Shown: positions 27,071-36,150 of the stretch, piece by piece
Layout: every line of letters starts with the position of its first letter
How positions within the stretch are numbered: the first letter of the stretch is position 1
Assembly (NCBI GenBank): GCA_963783105.1
Contig: CAWAMI010000001.1
Coordinates: 310,001-374,000 of the forward strand
Direction of reading: 5' to 3'
DNA from: JAVEDQ01 sp963783105
GTDB lineage: Bacteria > Actinomycetota > Actinomycetes > Frankiales > Frankiaceae
Length of the DNA: 64,000 nucleotides
The notes under the pieces: model-generated
Seen by the model: only the letters and a program-made list of their open reading frames with translations
Told to the model about the DNA's origin: nothing
Database searches by the model: none
Made by a program: the position numbers and the translations under genes

Positions 27071-27262
27071 ATGTCGCATCGCGCCGTACGGATCAGCGCC
27101 GCCGGCCTGGCCGCAGCCGGGCTGCTCGCCGTCGCCTCGCCTGCCTTCGCCGACCCCGCCTTCGGGCCGGGCAACAAGGGCGGCGGCGTCGGCAACTCCG
27201 GCCCCCAGGTCGGCAAGTGCCACCCGCCCGGCCAGACGACCGACACCCCCGGCTGCAAGTAG
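27071..27262 (+). CDS. Very small secreted peptide with Cys pair
   Basis: 63 residues. A signal peptide (SHRAVRISAAGLAAAGLLAVASPAFA, cleavage at AFA-DP) leaves a mature peptide of about 36 residues, rich in Gly, Pro and Asn, with two Cys near the end (GKCHPPGQ and TPGCK) that could form a disulfide loop. ATG 27071 has GAAGGG at good spacing; ATG 27065 also in frame is too close to it. Followed by its own terminator hairpin, so it is a monocistronic unit. Not recognised. Confidence 0.65.
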   Translation: MSHRAVRISAAGLAAAGLLAVASPAFADPAFGPGNKGGGVGNSGPQVGKCHPPGQTTDTPGCK

Positions 27263-27273
27263 CCGAAAGCACT

Positions 27274-27314
27274 GCTCACGGCCCGGTTCCCTGCGACGGA
27301 GCCGGGCCGTGAGC
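27274..27314 (+). terminator. 13-bp hairpin terminator of the small secreted peptide gene
   Basis: GCTCACGGCCCGG (27274-27286) pairs with CCGGGCCGTGAGC (27302-27314), loop of 15 bases, 11 bases after the TAG at 27262. Confidence 0.8.
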
Positions 27315-27341
27315 TGCCGGAATAGGCGTCCGCCCGTCCTA

Positions 27342-27362
27342 GTTGAGCGGATCGGACTCAAT
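27342..27362. promoter_or_regulatory. HAIR element (HspR operator) upstream of lon
   Basis: GTTGAGC-N7-ACTCAAT fits the HAIR consensus CTTGAGT-N7-ACTCAAG with perfect inner TTGAG/CTCAA arms. It ends 36 bases before the lon ATG. The lon gene is a known HspR/HAIR regulon member in actinomycetes, so repression by HspR with release on heat shock is expected here. Confidence 0.8.
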
Positions 27363-27397
27363 GTGAGTCCCTGACGCCCGTAGACAGGACTTTCCGC

Positions 27398-29881
27398 ATG
27401 GCTTTCGCAACGACCCGAACCCTTCCGGTGCTGCCCCTCGACGACGCCGTCGTGCTGCCCGGGATGGTGCTGCCGGTCGAGACGGCAGCAGCCGACGTCC
27501 GCGCAGCCGTCGACGCCGCCCGCGCCGCGTCCCGCGGCCGAGAGGACTCCGCGACGGACCCCGACTCCACCAGCAACCCCACCGTCGACTCCAACTCCCC
27601 CGAGGTGCTGCTGGTGCCACGCCTCGGCGGCCGGTACGCGGCGGTGGGCACCATCGCCGTCGTCGAACAGGTCGGCCGGCTGCCCGGCGGCGCGCCGGCC
27701 GCCGTCGTCCGCGGCACGACCCGGGCCCGCATCGGCGTCGGCACCACCGGCCCCGGCGCGGCCCTGTGGGTCGAGGCGACCGTGGTCGACGACGCGACCG
27801 ACGCCTCCGCCGGCCGGCTGAACGAACTGGCCCGCAACTACAAGGCGCTGGCCACGACCGTGCTGCAGCAGCGCGGCGCCTGGCAGCTGGTCGACGGGCT
27901 GACATCGATCGACGACCCGTCGACGCTGGCCGACACCGCCGGCTACGCGCCCTACCTCTCCAACGAGCAGAAGGTCCAGCTGCTCGAGACCGACGACGTC
28001 GCCGCGCGGCTCGAGCTCGTCACGCAGTGGACCAAGGACCACCTCGCCGAGCAGGAGGTGGCCGAGAGCCTGCGCCGCGACGTGCAGGAGGGCATGGAGA
28101 AGCAGCAGCGCGAGTTCCTGCTCCGCCAGCAGCTCGCCGCCGTCCGCAAGGAACTCGGCGAGCTGACAGGTGAGGCGGGCGAGCCCGGCGCCGAGGAGGC
28201 GGACTACCGCGCCCGCGTCGAGGCGGCAGACCTTCCCGAGGCGGTTCGCACCGCGGCGCTGCGCGAGGTCGGCAAGCTCGAGCGGACCCCGGAGCAGTCG
28301 CCCGAGGTCAGCTGGATCCGCACCTGGCTGGACACGGTGCTCGAGCTGCCGTGGAACGTCCGGTCCGAGGACACCTACGACATCCGGGACGCCCGCGCGG
28401 TGCTCGACGCCGACCACGCCGGTCTCGACGACGTCAAGGAGCGGATCGTCGAGTACCTCGCCGTGCGCAAGCGCCGCGCCGAGCGCGAGCTGGGCGTCGT
28501 CCAGGGCCGGCGCAGCGGTGCCGTGCTCGCCCTGGTCGGCCCTCCCGGCGTCGGCAAGACGTCGCTCGGCGAGTCCGTGGCCCGGGCCATGGGGCGCAGC
28601 TTCGTCCGCGTCGCCCTCGGCGGCGTCCGCGACGAGGCGGAGATCCGCGGTCACCGGCGCACCTACGTCGGCGCCCAGGCCGGCCGCATCGTGCGGGCCA
28701 TCAAGGAGGCCGGGTCGATGAACCCGGTCGTCCTGCTCGACGAGGTCGACAAGGTCGGCAACGACTTCCGCGGCGACCCGACCGCGGCGCTGCTCGAGGT
28801 GCTCGACCCGGCGCAGAACCACACCTTCCGCGACCACTACCTCGAGGTCGAACTCGACCTGTCCGACGTCGTCTTCCTGGCCACGGCGAACGTGCTCGAG
28901 TCCATCCCGGCTCCGCTGCTCGACCGCATGGAGCTCGTGCAGCTCGACGGCTACACCGAGGAAGAGAAGGTCGTCATCGCCCGCGACCACCTGCTGCCCC
29001 GGCAGCTCGAGCGGGCCGGGCTGACCGCCGAGGAGGTGGCGTTCGACGACGACGCCCTGCGCCGGCTGGCCGCCGAGTACACGGCCGAGCCCGGCGTCCG
29101 CAACCTCGAGCGGGCCGTCGGCCGCGTGCTGCGCAAGGTGACGGCGAAGCTCGCGACAGCGTCTGCTCCTCAGTCCCGCGACGGGCTGTTGCAGATCGGC
29201 GCGGACGACCTGCCGACCTATCTCGGCCGGCCGAAGCACCTGCCGGAGACGGCGGAGCGCACGGCCGAGCCGGGCGTGGCGACGGGCCTCGCGGTGACCG
29301 GCCTCGGCGGCGACGTGCTGTTCATCGAGGCGGCGCTGGCCGACCCGGACTCCGGTGCCAGCGGCCTGACCCTCACCGGCCAGCTCGGCGACGTCATGAA
29401 GGAGTCGGCACAGATCGCGCTGACCTACCTCCGGTCCGGCGACGTCGCGCAACGCGGCGGCCTGCCCCTGCCGGTGAAGCTGCTCGCGGAGAGGGGCGTC
29501 CACCTGCACGTGCCCGCGGGCGCGGTGCCGAAGGACGGGCCGAGCGCCGGCGTCACGATGACGACAGCGCTGGCGTCGCTGCTCTCCGGACGGCCGGTCC
29601 GCTCGGACGTGGCGATGACCGGCGAGGTGTCGCTCACCGGGCGGGTGCTGCCGATCGGTGGCGTCAAGCAGAAGCTCCTCGCCGCCGCCCGGGCCGGCAT
29701 CACCACGGTGCTGCTGCCCGAGCGCAACGGCCCGGACCTCGACGACGTGCCGGAGACCGTGCTCGAGAAGCTGGACGTCCACCTGGTCGGCCACGTCAGC
29801 CAGGTGCTCGACCTCGCGCTCGAGCCCGAGCCGGTCTGGGACCTCAGCAAGCTCGACGACGGGCCGGTGCTCGCCGCCTGA
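27398..29881 (+). CDS. lon: ATP-dependent protease Lon
   Basis: An 827-residue LonA protease. The N-terminal LON domain (LPVLPLDDAVVLPGMVLPVE) is followed by a coiled region with EKQQREFLLRQQLAAVRKELGE. The AAA+ module has Walker A GPPGVGKT (about residue 382), Walker B VVLLDEVDKV and sensor FLATANVLESIP. The protease domain has the catalytic Ser in PKDGPSAG (about 716) and Lys in GGVKQK (about 758). Insert around residues 45-65 is acidic/Ser-rich. AGGA sits 8 bases before ATG 27398. A HAIR element upstream indicates HspR control. Confidence 0.96.
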   Translation: MAFATTRTLPVLPLDDAVVLPGMVLPVETAAADVRAAVDAARAASRGREDSATDPDSTSNPTVDSNSPEVLLVPRLGGRYAAVGTIAVVEQVGRLPGGAPAAVVRGTTRARIGVGTTGPGAALWVEATVVDDATDASAGRLNELARNYKALATTVLQQRGAWQLVDGLTSIDDPSTLADTAGYAPYLSNEQKVQLLETDDVAARLELVTQWTKDHLAEQEVAESLRRDVQEGMEKQQREFLLRQQLAAVRKELGELTGEAGEPGAEEADYRARVEAADLPEAVRTAALREVGKLERTPEQSPEVSWIRTWLDTVLELPWNVRSEDTYDIRDARAVLDADHAGLDDVKERIVEYLAVRKRRAERELGVVQGRRSGAVLALVGPPGVGKTSLGESVARAMGRSFVRVALGGVRDEAEIRGHRRTYVGAQAGRIVRAIKEAGSMNPVVLLDEVDKVGNDFRGDPTAALLEVLDPAQNHTFRDHYLEVELDLSDVVFLATANVLESIPAPLLDRMELVQLDGYTEEEKVVIARDHLLPRQLERAGLTAEEVAFDDDALRRLAAEYTAEPGVRNLERAVGRVLRKVTAKLATASAPQSRDGLLQIGADDLPTYLGRPKHLPETAERTAEPGVATGLAVTGLGGDVLFIEAALADPDSGASGLTLTGQLGDVMKESAQIALTYLRSGDVAQRGGLPLPVKLLAERGVHLHVPAGAVPKDGPSAGVTMTTALASLLSGRPVRSDVAMTGEVSLTGRVLPIGGVKQKLLAAARAGITTVLLPERNGPDLDDVPETVLEKLDVHLVGHVSQVLDLALEPEPVWDLSKLDDGPVLAA

Positions 29882-29910
29882 CAGCTCGCCGCCTCATCCG
29901 CCCCGCGGAA

Positions 29911-29943
29911 GCCGCCCCGGTCGCTACGTGCGGCCGGGGCGGC
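29911..29943 (+). terminator. Hairpin terminator after lon
   Basis: GCCGCCCCGG (29911-29920) and CCGGGGCGGC (29934-29943) form a perfect 10-bp stem with a 13-base loop, 30 bases after the lon stop. Confidence 0.75.
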
Positions 29944-30103
29944 CGCACGTCTTCGCCGACCCACCGGACCGCGCCCGGCGTGACATGAGCCTCAACCCGC
30001 CCCGGCTTCGACGGATCGCGGTGCGCGTTGCCCACATCGGGCATACATGGTCAAGGGTTCAAAGAACCGCCCGCACGCGTCATCGCGCGGATCAGGAGTG
30101 CAT

Positions 30104-31618
30104 GTGAGTTTGCCGTCGGAGGAGCGGACCCGGGCATTGTCCGGCCGGTACGAGCTGGGGGACCTGCTCGGACGGGGCGGGACGAGTGAGGTCTACCGAG
30201 CCGTCGACCGACAGCTCGGTCGCGGCGTCGCCGTCAAGGTGCTGCGGGGCGGCGCGTCGGACGACCGCCTCGAGCGCGAGAGCCGCGAGGTGGCCCTGCT
30301 GGCGCGGCTCCAACACCCGAATCTGGTGAGGCTGTTCGACGCCGGCGCCGACGACGGCACGCCGTATGCGGTCATGGAGCTCGTCGACGGGCAGACGCTC
30401 GACGACGCGGTGGCCAGCGGCATCGACGAGGAGCGCGCGCGGGAGGTCGGCATCGCCGTCGCCTCGGCCCTCGCCTACATCCACGAGGCCGGCGTCATCC
30501 ACCGGGACGTCAAGCCCGGCAACATCCTCCTCGACCGGCGAGGGGGCGTCCGCCTCACCGACTTCGGCATCGCGCGACTCGTCGACGGCACCCAGGTCAC
30601 ACCGACGGGCTTCGCGATGGGCACCGCCGCCTATCTGGCGCCCGAGCAGGTGGCGGGCGAGTCCGTGGGTCCGTCCGCCGACATCTACTCACTCGGCCTC
30701 GTGCTCCTGCAGAGCCTGACCGGGCGACAGGAGTACCAGGGCTCGCCCGTCGAGGCCGCGATCGCGCGCTTGCGCCGACCGCCTGCAGTCCCCTCGTCGC
30801 TCGGCAAGCCGTGGGTGACGTTGCTGACGGCCATGACCGCGCGCGAGCCCGAGAGGCGACCGGACGCCGGTGCCGTGCTCACCCGGCTGAGCCAGATGGA
30901 CCGCGCCACCCCCGGGACGAGCTGGCGGGCCGGCCCCGCGGCCCTCCGGTCGAGGGTCCGACGGGCCGGATCTCCGCGCCGAACTCGTCTCGCCGCCACC
31001 GGGCTGGGGGTGGCGCTGCTGCTCGGCGCCGGCGGCGCCGCGACGCTCGGCCCCTGGAGCAGCACGGCGAGCAGCGCCCCGTCGCTACCGCTACCGGCCC
31101 CCGTCGTGCCCCCGACCGCGTTCCCGACCCCAACGGGTCCGCCTGGTGGCGGCGCGGGCGGCGACCCGGCCGGCATGTCCCAGGAGGCACGCACCACGTC
31201 GGCGGCATCGCCGTCCGCCGTCGGCGGTCCTGGTGTTGCCGCGCCGGGGACAGGCGGGGCGGCTCCCACCGTCGGCGGACGCGCGCCCGGTACTGCGTCC
31301 GCCGGAACGGGCGGTCCCGGCACTCCGGGTGCCGGCACCCAGGTCGATCCCAGCCCGAGCGGAGGCTCGCCCGGAGCAGACGAGCCCGGCGGCGGGAACG
31401 AGCCCGGCACCGGCGGCAGCAGCCCCTCCCCCGGGGCAACCGAGCCCGGCACCGGCAGCCCGTCGCCCGCCGCCACGGACAGCGCGTCGGCATCACCGAC
31501 TCCTTCGGCGACTTCTGCGCCGGCTGCACCGACCGCCGACTCGACCGCCATCCCGTCCACGACCGCCGAGTCCGGCAGCGGGAGCGGTTCACAGCAGCCG
31601 GAAGGATCGCAGGCGTAA
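30104..31618 (+). CDS. Membrane-bound Ser/Thr protein kinase (PknB-like) with long outer tail
   Basis: 504 residues from GTG 30104, with AGGAG at 30094-30098; an ATG at 30047 is in frame but lacks a site. The Hanks kinase domain (about 16-265) is complete: GRGGTSEVYRAVD glycine loop, Lys45 in AVKVLRGG, catalytic HRDVKPGN at 133-140, DFG at 153-155, GTAAYLAPEQ. A transmembrane helix (RLAATGLGVALLLGAGGAATL, about 295-316) leads to a 185-residue Pro/Gly/Ser/Thr-rich outer tail with no PASTA repeat or other sensor fold. It probably spans the wall; its signal is unknown. Confidence 0.9.
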   Translation: MSLPSEERTRALSGRYELGDLLGRGGTSEVYRAVDRQLGRGVAVKVLRGGASDDRLERESREVALLARLQHPNLVRLFDAGADDGTPYAVMELVDGQTLDDAVASGIDEERAREVGIAVASALAYIHEAGVIHRDVKPGNILLDRRGGVRLTDFGIARLVDGTQVTPTGFAMGTAAYLAPEQVAGESVGPSADIYSLGLVLLQSLTGRQEYQGSPVEAAIARLRRPPAVPSSLGKPWVTLLTAMTAREPERRPDAGAVLTRLSQMDRATPGTSWRAGPAALRSRVRRAGSPRRTRLAATGLGVALLLGAGGAATLGPWSSTASSAPSLPLPAPVVPPTAFPTPTGPPGGGAGGDPAGMSQEARTTSAASPSAVGGPGVAAPGTGGAAPTVGGRAPGTASAGTGGPGTPGAGTQVDPSPSGGSPGADEPGGGNEPGTGGSSPSPGATEPGTGSPSPAATDSASASPTPSATSAPAAPTADSTAIPSTTAESGSGSGSQQPEGSQA

Positions 31619-31677
31619 GCCCGACGCGGCCTCCGGACGACCGACGCAGCTGACGCCGCGCGGTGGTCGACGCAGGC

Positions 31678-32508
31678 TCAGCCCGCCTGCGGCGGCACGG
31701 CCACCCTCGCCGCGAAGGCCGAGAACCACTCCCCGACGAAGTTCTGAAGCTCGCTCTCGATGAGGTCGGTGAGCTCGGCATCGACCGCCACCCGCGCGAG
31801 CGGACGGAGCCGCTCCACCAGCGACACCAGGCCGGGGATCTCCTCGTCCGAGGGACGCCATCCCGGCTCGTGCTGGGCGAGGACGTGATTCGCGACGGTC
31901 GAGACGAACGTCTCGGCCACGTCGGCGATCTGCGCACGCATCCGGCCGGCCAGGTCGAGGACGGCCGACAGCGGCATCCCGACGGCCAGCAGCTCCGCCC
32001 CGGCCCGCAGCAGGCGCGGCCGGTGCACGCGGTAGCGGTCGTCGACGCGGCTCAGCAGCCCGATCTCGACGGCGCGGTCGATGTCGGCCTGCTCCACCGA
32101 GGCGCCGAAGAGCTCCTCGAGTTCCTCGCGGCCGAGCTCCTCCGGCAACTCGCCGGACGACGGCGCGAGCAGCGCCGCCTCGAGGCCGAGCGTCTGCCCC
32201 AGGTCGTGCCCGCCCTCCCAGCCGGCGATGAAGTCGGCGATGTGGGCGACGGTGTAGCCGCGTTCGAGAAGCCGGCCGATCAGACGCAGGCGGGCGAGGT
32301 GCGTCTCGTCGTAGACGTTGGCGCGGCCGACCCGGCGGGGCGCCGGCAGCAGGCCACGCTCGGCGTAGGCCCGGACGTTGCGCACGGTCACGCCGGCGGC
32401 GTGGGCGAGGTCGTCGAGGCGGTACTCGACCTTGCCCGGGCCGTCCCCGGCCCTTCCCGGCACGTCCGCGCGATCCGGCGTCTCGGCCATCTCCACCCCC
32501 GCTCCCAC
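31678..32508 (-). CDS. MerR-family transcriptional regulator
   Basis: 276 residues. The N-terminal MerR helix-turn-helix and wing are clear: YRLDDLAHAAGVTVRNVRAYAERGLLPAPRRVGRANVYDETHLARLRLIGRLLERGYTVAHIADFI. The long C-terminal part (about 100-276) is helical and lacks the paired Cys of metal- or redox-sensing MerR proteins, so a small organic ligand is more likely. It is divergent from the AurF-type diiron gene, with a palindrome between them, and probably controls that gene and its reductase. GTG 32508 may be leaderless; ATG 32490 is the alternative. Confidence 0.85.
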   Translation of the reverse strand: MGAGVEMAETPDRADVPGRAGDGPGKVEYRLDDLAHAAGVTVRNVRAYAERGLLPAPRRVGRANVYDETHLARLRLIGRLLERGYTVAHIADFIAGWEGGHDLGQTLGLEAALLAPSSGELPEELGREELEELFGASVEQADIDRAVEIGLLSRVDDRYRVHRPRLLRAGAELLAVGMPLSAVLDLAGRMRAQIADVAETFVSTVANHVLAQHEPGWRPSDEEIPGLVSLVERLRPLARVAVDAELTDLIESELQNFVGEWFSAFAARVAVPPQAG

Positions 32509-32539
32509 CTACGAGAGTCAGCTTAGCGATGACCACACT

Positions 32540-32567
32540 AACCGTGCCATTCATAACTGGTACGGTT
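32540..32567. promoter_or_regulatory. Probable MerR-type operator between regulator and diiron oxygenase
   Basis: AACCGTGCCA (32540-32549) and TGGTACGGTT (32558-32567) are 10-base inverted arms with one mismatch and an 8-base spacer, midway between the divergent starts (32508 and 32633). This is the size and position expected for a MerR dimer site. Confidence 0.65.
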
Positions 32568-32632
32568 TTGGCTGGCCCAGTTCGGGAAGGCAGGTCGTCG
32601 TCGCACCCGCCACAGTTGAGGAGCCCTTCCGC

Positions 32633-33592
32633 ATGCCGAGCACCGCCCTGATCGACAGCCCGCACGCTCGCACCGAAGGGCCCGACGTCGTCGAAGGGCA
32701 CCCTGTCGTCGAAGGACCCGATGTCGACGGCACCGCGAAGAGGCTGCTCGACTCGGCGGCGGCCCTGTCCTACGACCCGATGGACGAGGTCGACTGGGAC
32801 GCGCCGATCCCGACCGACAAGTACGGCCTCAACCCGGAGTGGTCGTCGCTGTTCGGCACCCGGCTGTGGGACGAGATGACCGAGGCGCAGAAGGTCACGC
32901 TGACCCAGCACGAGGTCTGCTCGATCATGTCGATCGGCATCTGGTTCGAGATGATCCTGCAGCAGATGGTGCTGCGCGATCAGTACGTGCAGCCGCACGG
33001 CAATGCCGAGTTCCAGTTCGCGCTCACCGAGATCGCCGACGAGTGCCGGCACTCGATCATGTTCGCCCGCGCCTGCCAGAAGATGGGCATCCCGGCCTAC
33101 TTCCCGGACAAGCTGTCGATCCAGCTCGGCCGCGGGTTCAAGGCACTGGCCAAGGGCGAGGCCGCCTACGCCGGCATCCTCGTCGCCGAGGAGATCCTCG
33201 ACGTCATGCAGCGCGACTGGATGCGCGGCGAGAACGTGCAGCCGATCGTCCGGACCACGAGCAAGATCCACGTGGTCGAGGAGTCCCGCCACATGAAGTT
33301 CGCCCGGCAGGAGGTCCGCGAGGCGCTGCAGGGTGCGAGCAAGGCCCGCCGGCACACGAGCGCCGTTCTCGTCGCGGCCGCCGCCCACGTCATCGTCAGC
33401 AACATGGTCAATCCGGCCGTCTACGCCGCCGCCGGCCTCGATGTCGAGCGCGCCGTCGAGGCCGCCAAGCACAACGAGCACCGCAAGGCCATGTTCCGCA
33501 CCAGCTCGCGGCACCTGATGGAGTTCCTCGGCGAGGTCGGTCTGCTCACGCGCCCCGCCATGCGCATCTACCGCAGCCTCTCGATGCTCTGA
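32633..33592 (+). CDS. AurF-type non-haem diiron oxygenase
   Basis: A 319-residue ferritin-like helical protein. Diiron ligands appear as two motif groups: EIADECRHSIMFARA (E-x3-E-x2-H-like) and VVEESRHMKFARQE, with further Glu in TQHEVCSIMSIG and LVAEEILDVMQRDW, the pattern of AurF/p-aminobenzoate N-oxygenase relatives. ATG 32633 has GAGGAG nine bases before. It is followed 46 bases later by a ferredoxin-ferredoxin reductase gene able to supply electrons, and divergent from a MerR regulator. The substrate is unknown; N-oxidation or fatty-acyl chemistry are possible. Confidence 0.85.
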   Translation: MPSTALIDSPHARTEGPDVVEGHPVVEGPDVDGTAKRLLDSAAALSYDPMDEVDWDAPIPTDKYGLNPEWSSLFGTRLWDEMTEAQKVTLTQHEVCSIMSIGIWFEMILQQMVLRDQYVQPHGNAEFQFALTEIADECRHSIMFARACQKMGIPAYFPDKLSIQLGRGFKALAKGEAAYAGILVAEEILDVMQRDWMRGENVQPIVRTTSKIHVVEESRHMKFARQEVREALQGASKARRHTSAVLVAAAAHVIVSNMVNPAVYAAAGLDVERAVEAAKHNEHRKAMFRTSSRHLMEFLGEVGLLTRPAMRIYRSLSML

Positions 33593-33638
33593 GAGCAGCG
33601 AGACCCCCGAGAGCAGCGACACCTCCGAGAGCATCGCC

Positions 33639-35292
33639 ATGCCCTTCGCCATCACCGCGACCTGCTGCAACGACGCGTCCTGCGTCTCCGTCTGCCCGGT
33701 CAACTGCATCCACCCGACGCCGGACGAGCCGGAGTTCGGCACGACGGACATGCTCTACATCGACCCGGTGGCGTGCATCGACTGCGGCGCCTGCGCCGAC
33801 GCCTGCCCGGTCGACGCGATCTTCCCGACCGACGCCCTGAAGGGGTCGGACGACGTCTTCGCCGAGCTGAACAAGCAGTGGTACGTCGATCACCCGACCG
33901 ACCACGCCTGGGGTGAGCCCGAGTTCCCGCGCAGCCTGCCGAGCGAGGTCGGTCCCCTGCGGATCGCGATCGTCGGCACCGGCCCCGCCGCGAGCTACGC
34001 CGCCCGCAACCTGCTGCACTCGACGGAGGCCGAGCTCACCATCCTCGACCGCCTGCCGGTCCCGGGCGGGTTGCTGCGCTCCGGCGTCGCGCCCGACCAC
34101 CCCGCCACCAAGCGCATCGGCGACGGCTTCGCCGAGGTCTACCGGCACCCGCGCGTGACGCTCGCCCTCAACGTCGAGGTCGGCCGCGACGTCACCCACG
34201 ACGAGTTGCTGCAGTCCCACCACGCCGTCCTGTACGGGGTCGGGGCGGCGAGCGACCGGCCGCTGGGCGTCCCGGGCGAGCACCTGCCGAACAGCCTCTC
34301 GACCACGGACTTCGTCAACTGGTACAACGCCCACCCGGACCAGGTCGACCTCGCCGTCGACCTGCGCGGCCCCCGCGCCGTCGTGATCGGCACCGGCAAC
34401 GTCGCCCTCGACGTGGCCCGCATCCTGCTCGGCGACGTCGACGCCCTCGCCCGCACGGACATCTCCGACGTCGCGCTCGAGGCCCTGCGCGGCAGCGGCA
34501 TCCGTGAGGTCGTCCTCCTCGGTCGGCGGGGTCCGGAGACGGCCGCCTTCAGCCGCGGCGAGTTCCTCGCGCTGCGCGATCTCCCGGATGTGCGGCTGGT
34601 CGTCGACGGCACTCCCGAGGTCCGCGCGGCGCTGCGCGAGCCTGCGTCCGGCAACGCCGCCCTGCTCGCGGAGGCGGATGTTGAGACGATCGACTGGTTG
34701 CTGCGCGCCGCCGGCCGATCAGCGGCGGATCGTCTTCCGGTTCTGCTCCCCGACCGACGGCTTCGAGGGCACCGACTGCGTCGAGGCCGTCCGCACGGGT
34801 GCGGCGGGCGGCGCGGGCGGCAGCACGGATGACACAGTGATCCCGGCCGGGCTCGTGCTCCGCGCCGCCGGCTACCGCGGCCGTCCCGTCCCCGACCTGC
34901 CCTTCGACGACGCCACCGGCACCGTGCCGAACGACGGCGGCCGGGTCGTCGACCCGACGACCGGCGCGCCGGTGCCGGGCTGCTACGTGACCGGCTGGAT
35001 CAAGCGCGGTCCCTCCGGCGGGATCGGCACCAACCGCGCCGACGCCCAGCAGACGGTCGACGCGCTGCTCGACGACGCCGCCGCCGGTTCGCTGCCGCGG
35101 CCACACCGCTCGTCCCGCTCCTTCGCGCGGCTGCTCCGGGACCGGACGGACGCCGTGGTCGACTCCCGCGCCGCGGCCGCCATCGACGCCGCCGAACGGG
35201 AGGCCGGCGCCCGGGCGAACCGGCCGCGGGTCAAGTTCACCTCGGTGCAGGAGATGCTCGCCGTCCGGAGCCGCCGCAGCCTGCTGCGCTGA
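33639..35292 (+). pseudogene. Ferredoxin fused to ferredoxin-NADP reductase (FprB-like), frameshifted
   Basis: The N-terminal 75 residues hold a 7Fe/8Fe ferredoxin (CCNDASCVSVCPVNCIHP and CIDCGACADACPVDAIFP). Then comes an adrenodoxin-reductase-like FAD/NADP domain: RIAIVGTGPAASYAARNLL, LPVPGGLLRSGVAPDHP, VVIGTGNVALDVARIL, LLGRRGPETAAFSRGE. The frame runs to a stop at 34832, but homology leaves it at about 34713 and continues in the next frame: RRIVFRFCSPTDGFEGTDCV, then GLVLRAAGYRGRPVPDLPFD and VTGWIKRGPSGGIGTNRADA, ending at 35292. One surplus base in GCCGCCGGCCGAT (34707-34719) explains it. Without the shift it would serve the upstream diiron oxygenase. Error or decay are both possible. 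Confidence 0.85.
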
Positions 35293-35349
35293 TCCGGGCT
35301 CCCGGGTGCAACGGTGGTCCCGTCCGCCTCATCCCGTTAACCTCCCCAC

Positions 35350-36150
35350 GTGCCCACGGCTGTCGAACGTCACAACGTGACGATCACGGGGCGAGCGGAC
35401 GGCCCGCCGATGCTGTTCGCCCACGGCTACGGCTGCGATCAGAACATGTGGCGCTTGGTCGCCCCCCGCTTCGAGGACGACTTCCGCGTCATCCTGTTCG
35501 ACCACATCGGAGCGGGTGGCTCGGACCTCGGGTCCTACGACGCCGAGCGGTACTCCAGCCTGCAGGCGTACGCGGACGACGTCGTCACGCTCTGCCGGGA
35601 GCTCGACCTGCGCGACGTGATCTTCGTCGGGCACTCGGTGTCGGGGATGATCGGCGTCCTCGCGGCCCGCTCCGCCCCCGACCTGTTCGCCAAGCTCGTC
35701 CTCGTCGGGCCGTCCCCCCGCTACACCGACGACGACGGCTACGTCGGCGGCTTCTCCGAGCAGGACATCGACGAGCTGCTCGACTCGCTGGACAGCAACT
35801 ATCTCGGCTGGTCCAGCGCCATCGCCCCGGTGATCATGGGCAATCCGGACCGTCCCGAACTCGGTGCCGAGCTGACCGAGAGTTTCTGCCGGACCGACCC
35901 GGACATCGCCCGCAACTTCGCCCACGTCACCTTCCGGTCCGACAACCGGAAGGACCTCGCGGACGTCGCCGTGCCGACGCTGGTGCTCCAGTGCACGTCG
36001 GACGTCATCGCCCCGGTCGAGGTCGGGCGCTACGTCGCGGAAGCCATGCCGCGCGCGCAGCTGGTGATGCTCACCGCGACCGGGCACTGCCCCAACCTGT
36101 CCGCCCCCGAGGCCACCACCGATGCCATCGCCGCGTTCGTCCGTGGTTGA
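35350..36150 (+). CDS. rsbQ: RsbQ-like alpha/beta hydrolase
   Basis: 266 residues, closely following Bacillus RsbQ: FAHGYGCDQNMWRLVAP, FDHIGAGGSDLGSYD, and the nucleophile GHSVSGMIG. Triad positions are Ser96, Asp218 (CTSDVIAP) and His246 (ATGHCPNLSAP), nearly identical in numbering to B. subtilis RsbQ (96, 219, 247). RsbQ is an energy-stress factor that acts with the PAS-phosphatase RsbP, and here the next overlapping gene is exactly such a phosphatase. It belongs to the same fold family as plant strigolactone and karrikin receptors. GTG 35350 start. Confidence 0.9.
   Translation: MPTAVERHNVTITGRADGPPMLFAHGYGCDQNMWRLVAPRFEDDFRVILFDHIGAGGSDLGSYDAERYSSLQAYADDVVTLCRELDLRDVIFVGHSVSGMIGVLAARSAPDLFAKLVLVGPSPRYTDDDGYVGGFSEQDIDELLDSLDSNYLGWSSAIAPVIMGNPDRPELGAELTESFCRTDPDIARNFAHVTFRSDNRKDLADVAVPTLVLQCTSDVIAPVEVGRYVAEAMPRAQLVMLTATGHCPNLSAPEATTDAIAAFVRG

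Noticed and set aside
26936..29794. 952-codon open frame opposite lon
   Set aside because: It is the antisense shadow of lon, with Gln/Arg/Val/His-rich low-complexity translation and no domain; lon has complete catalytic motifs.
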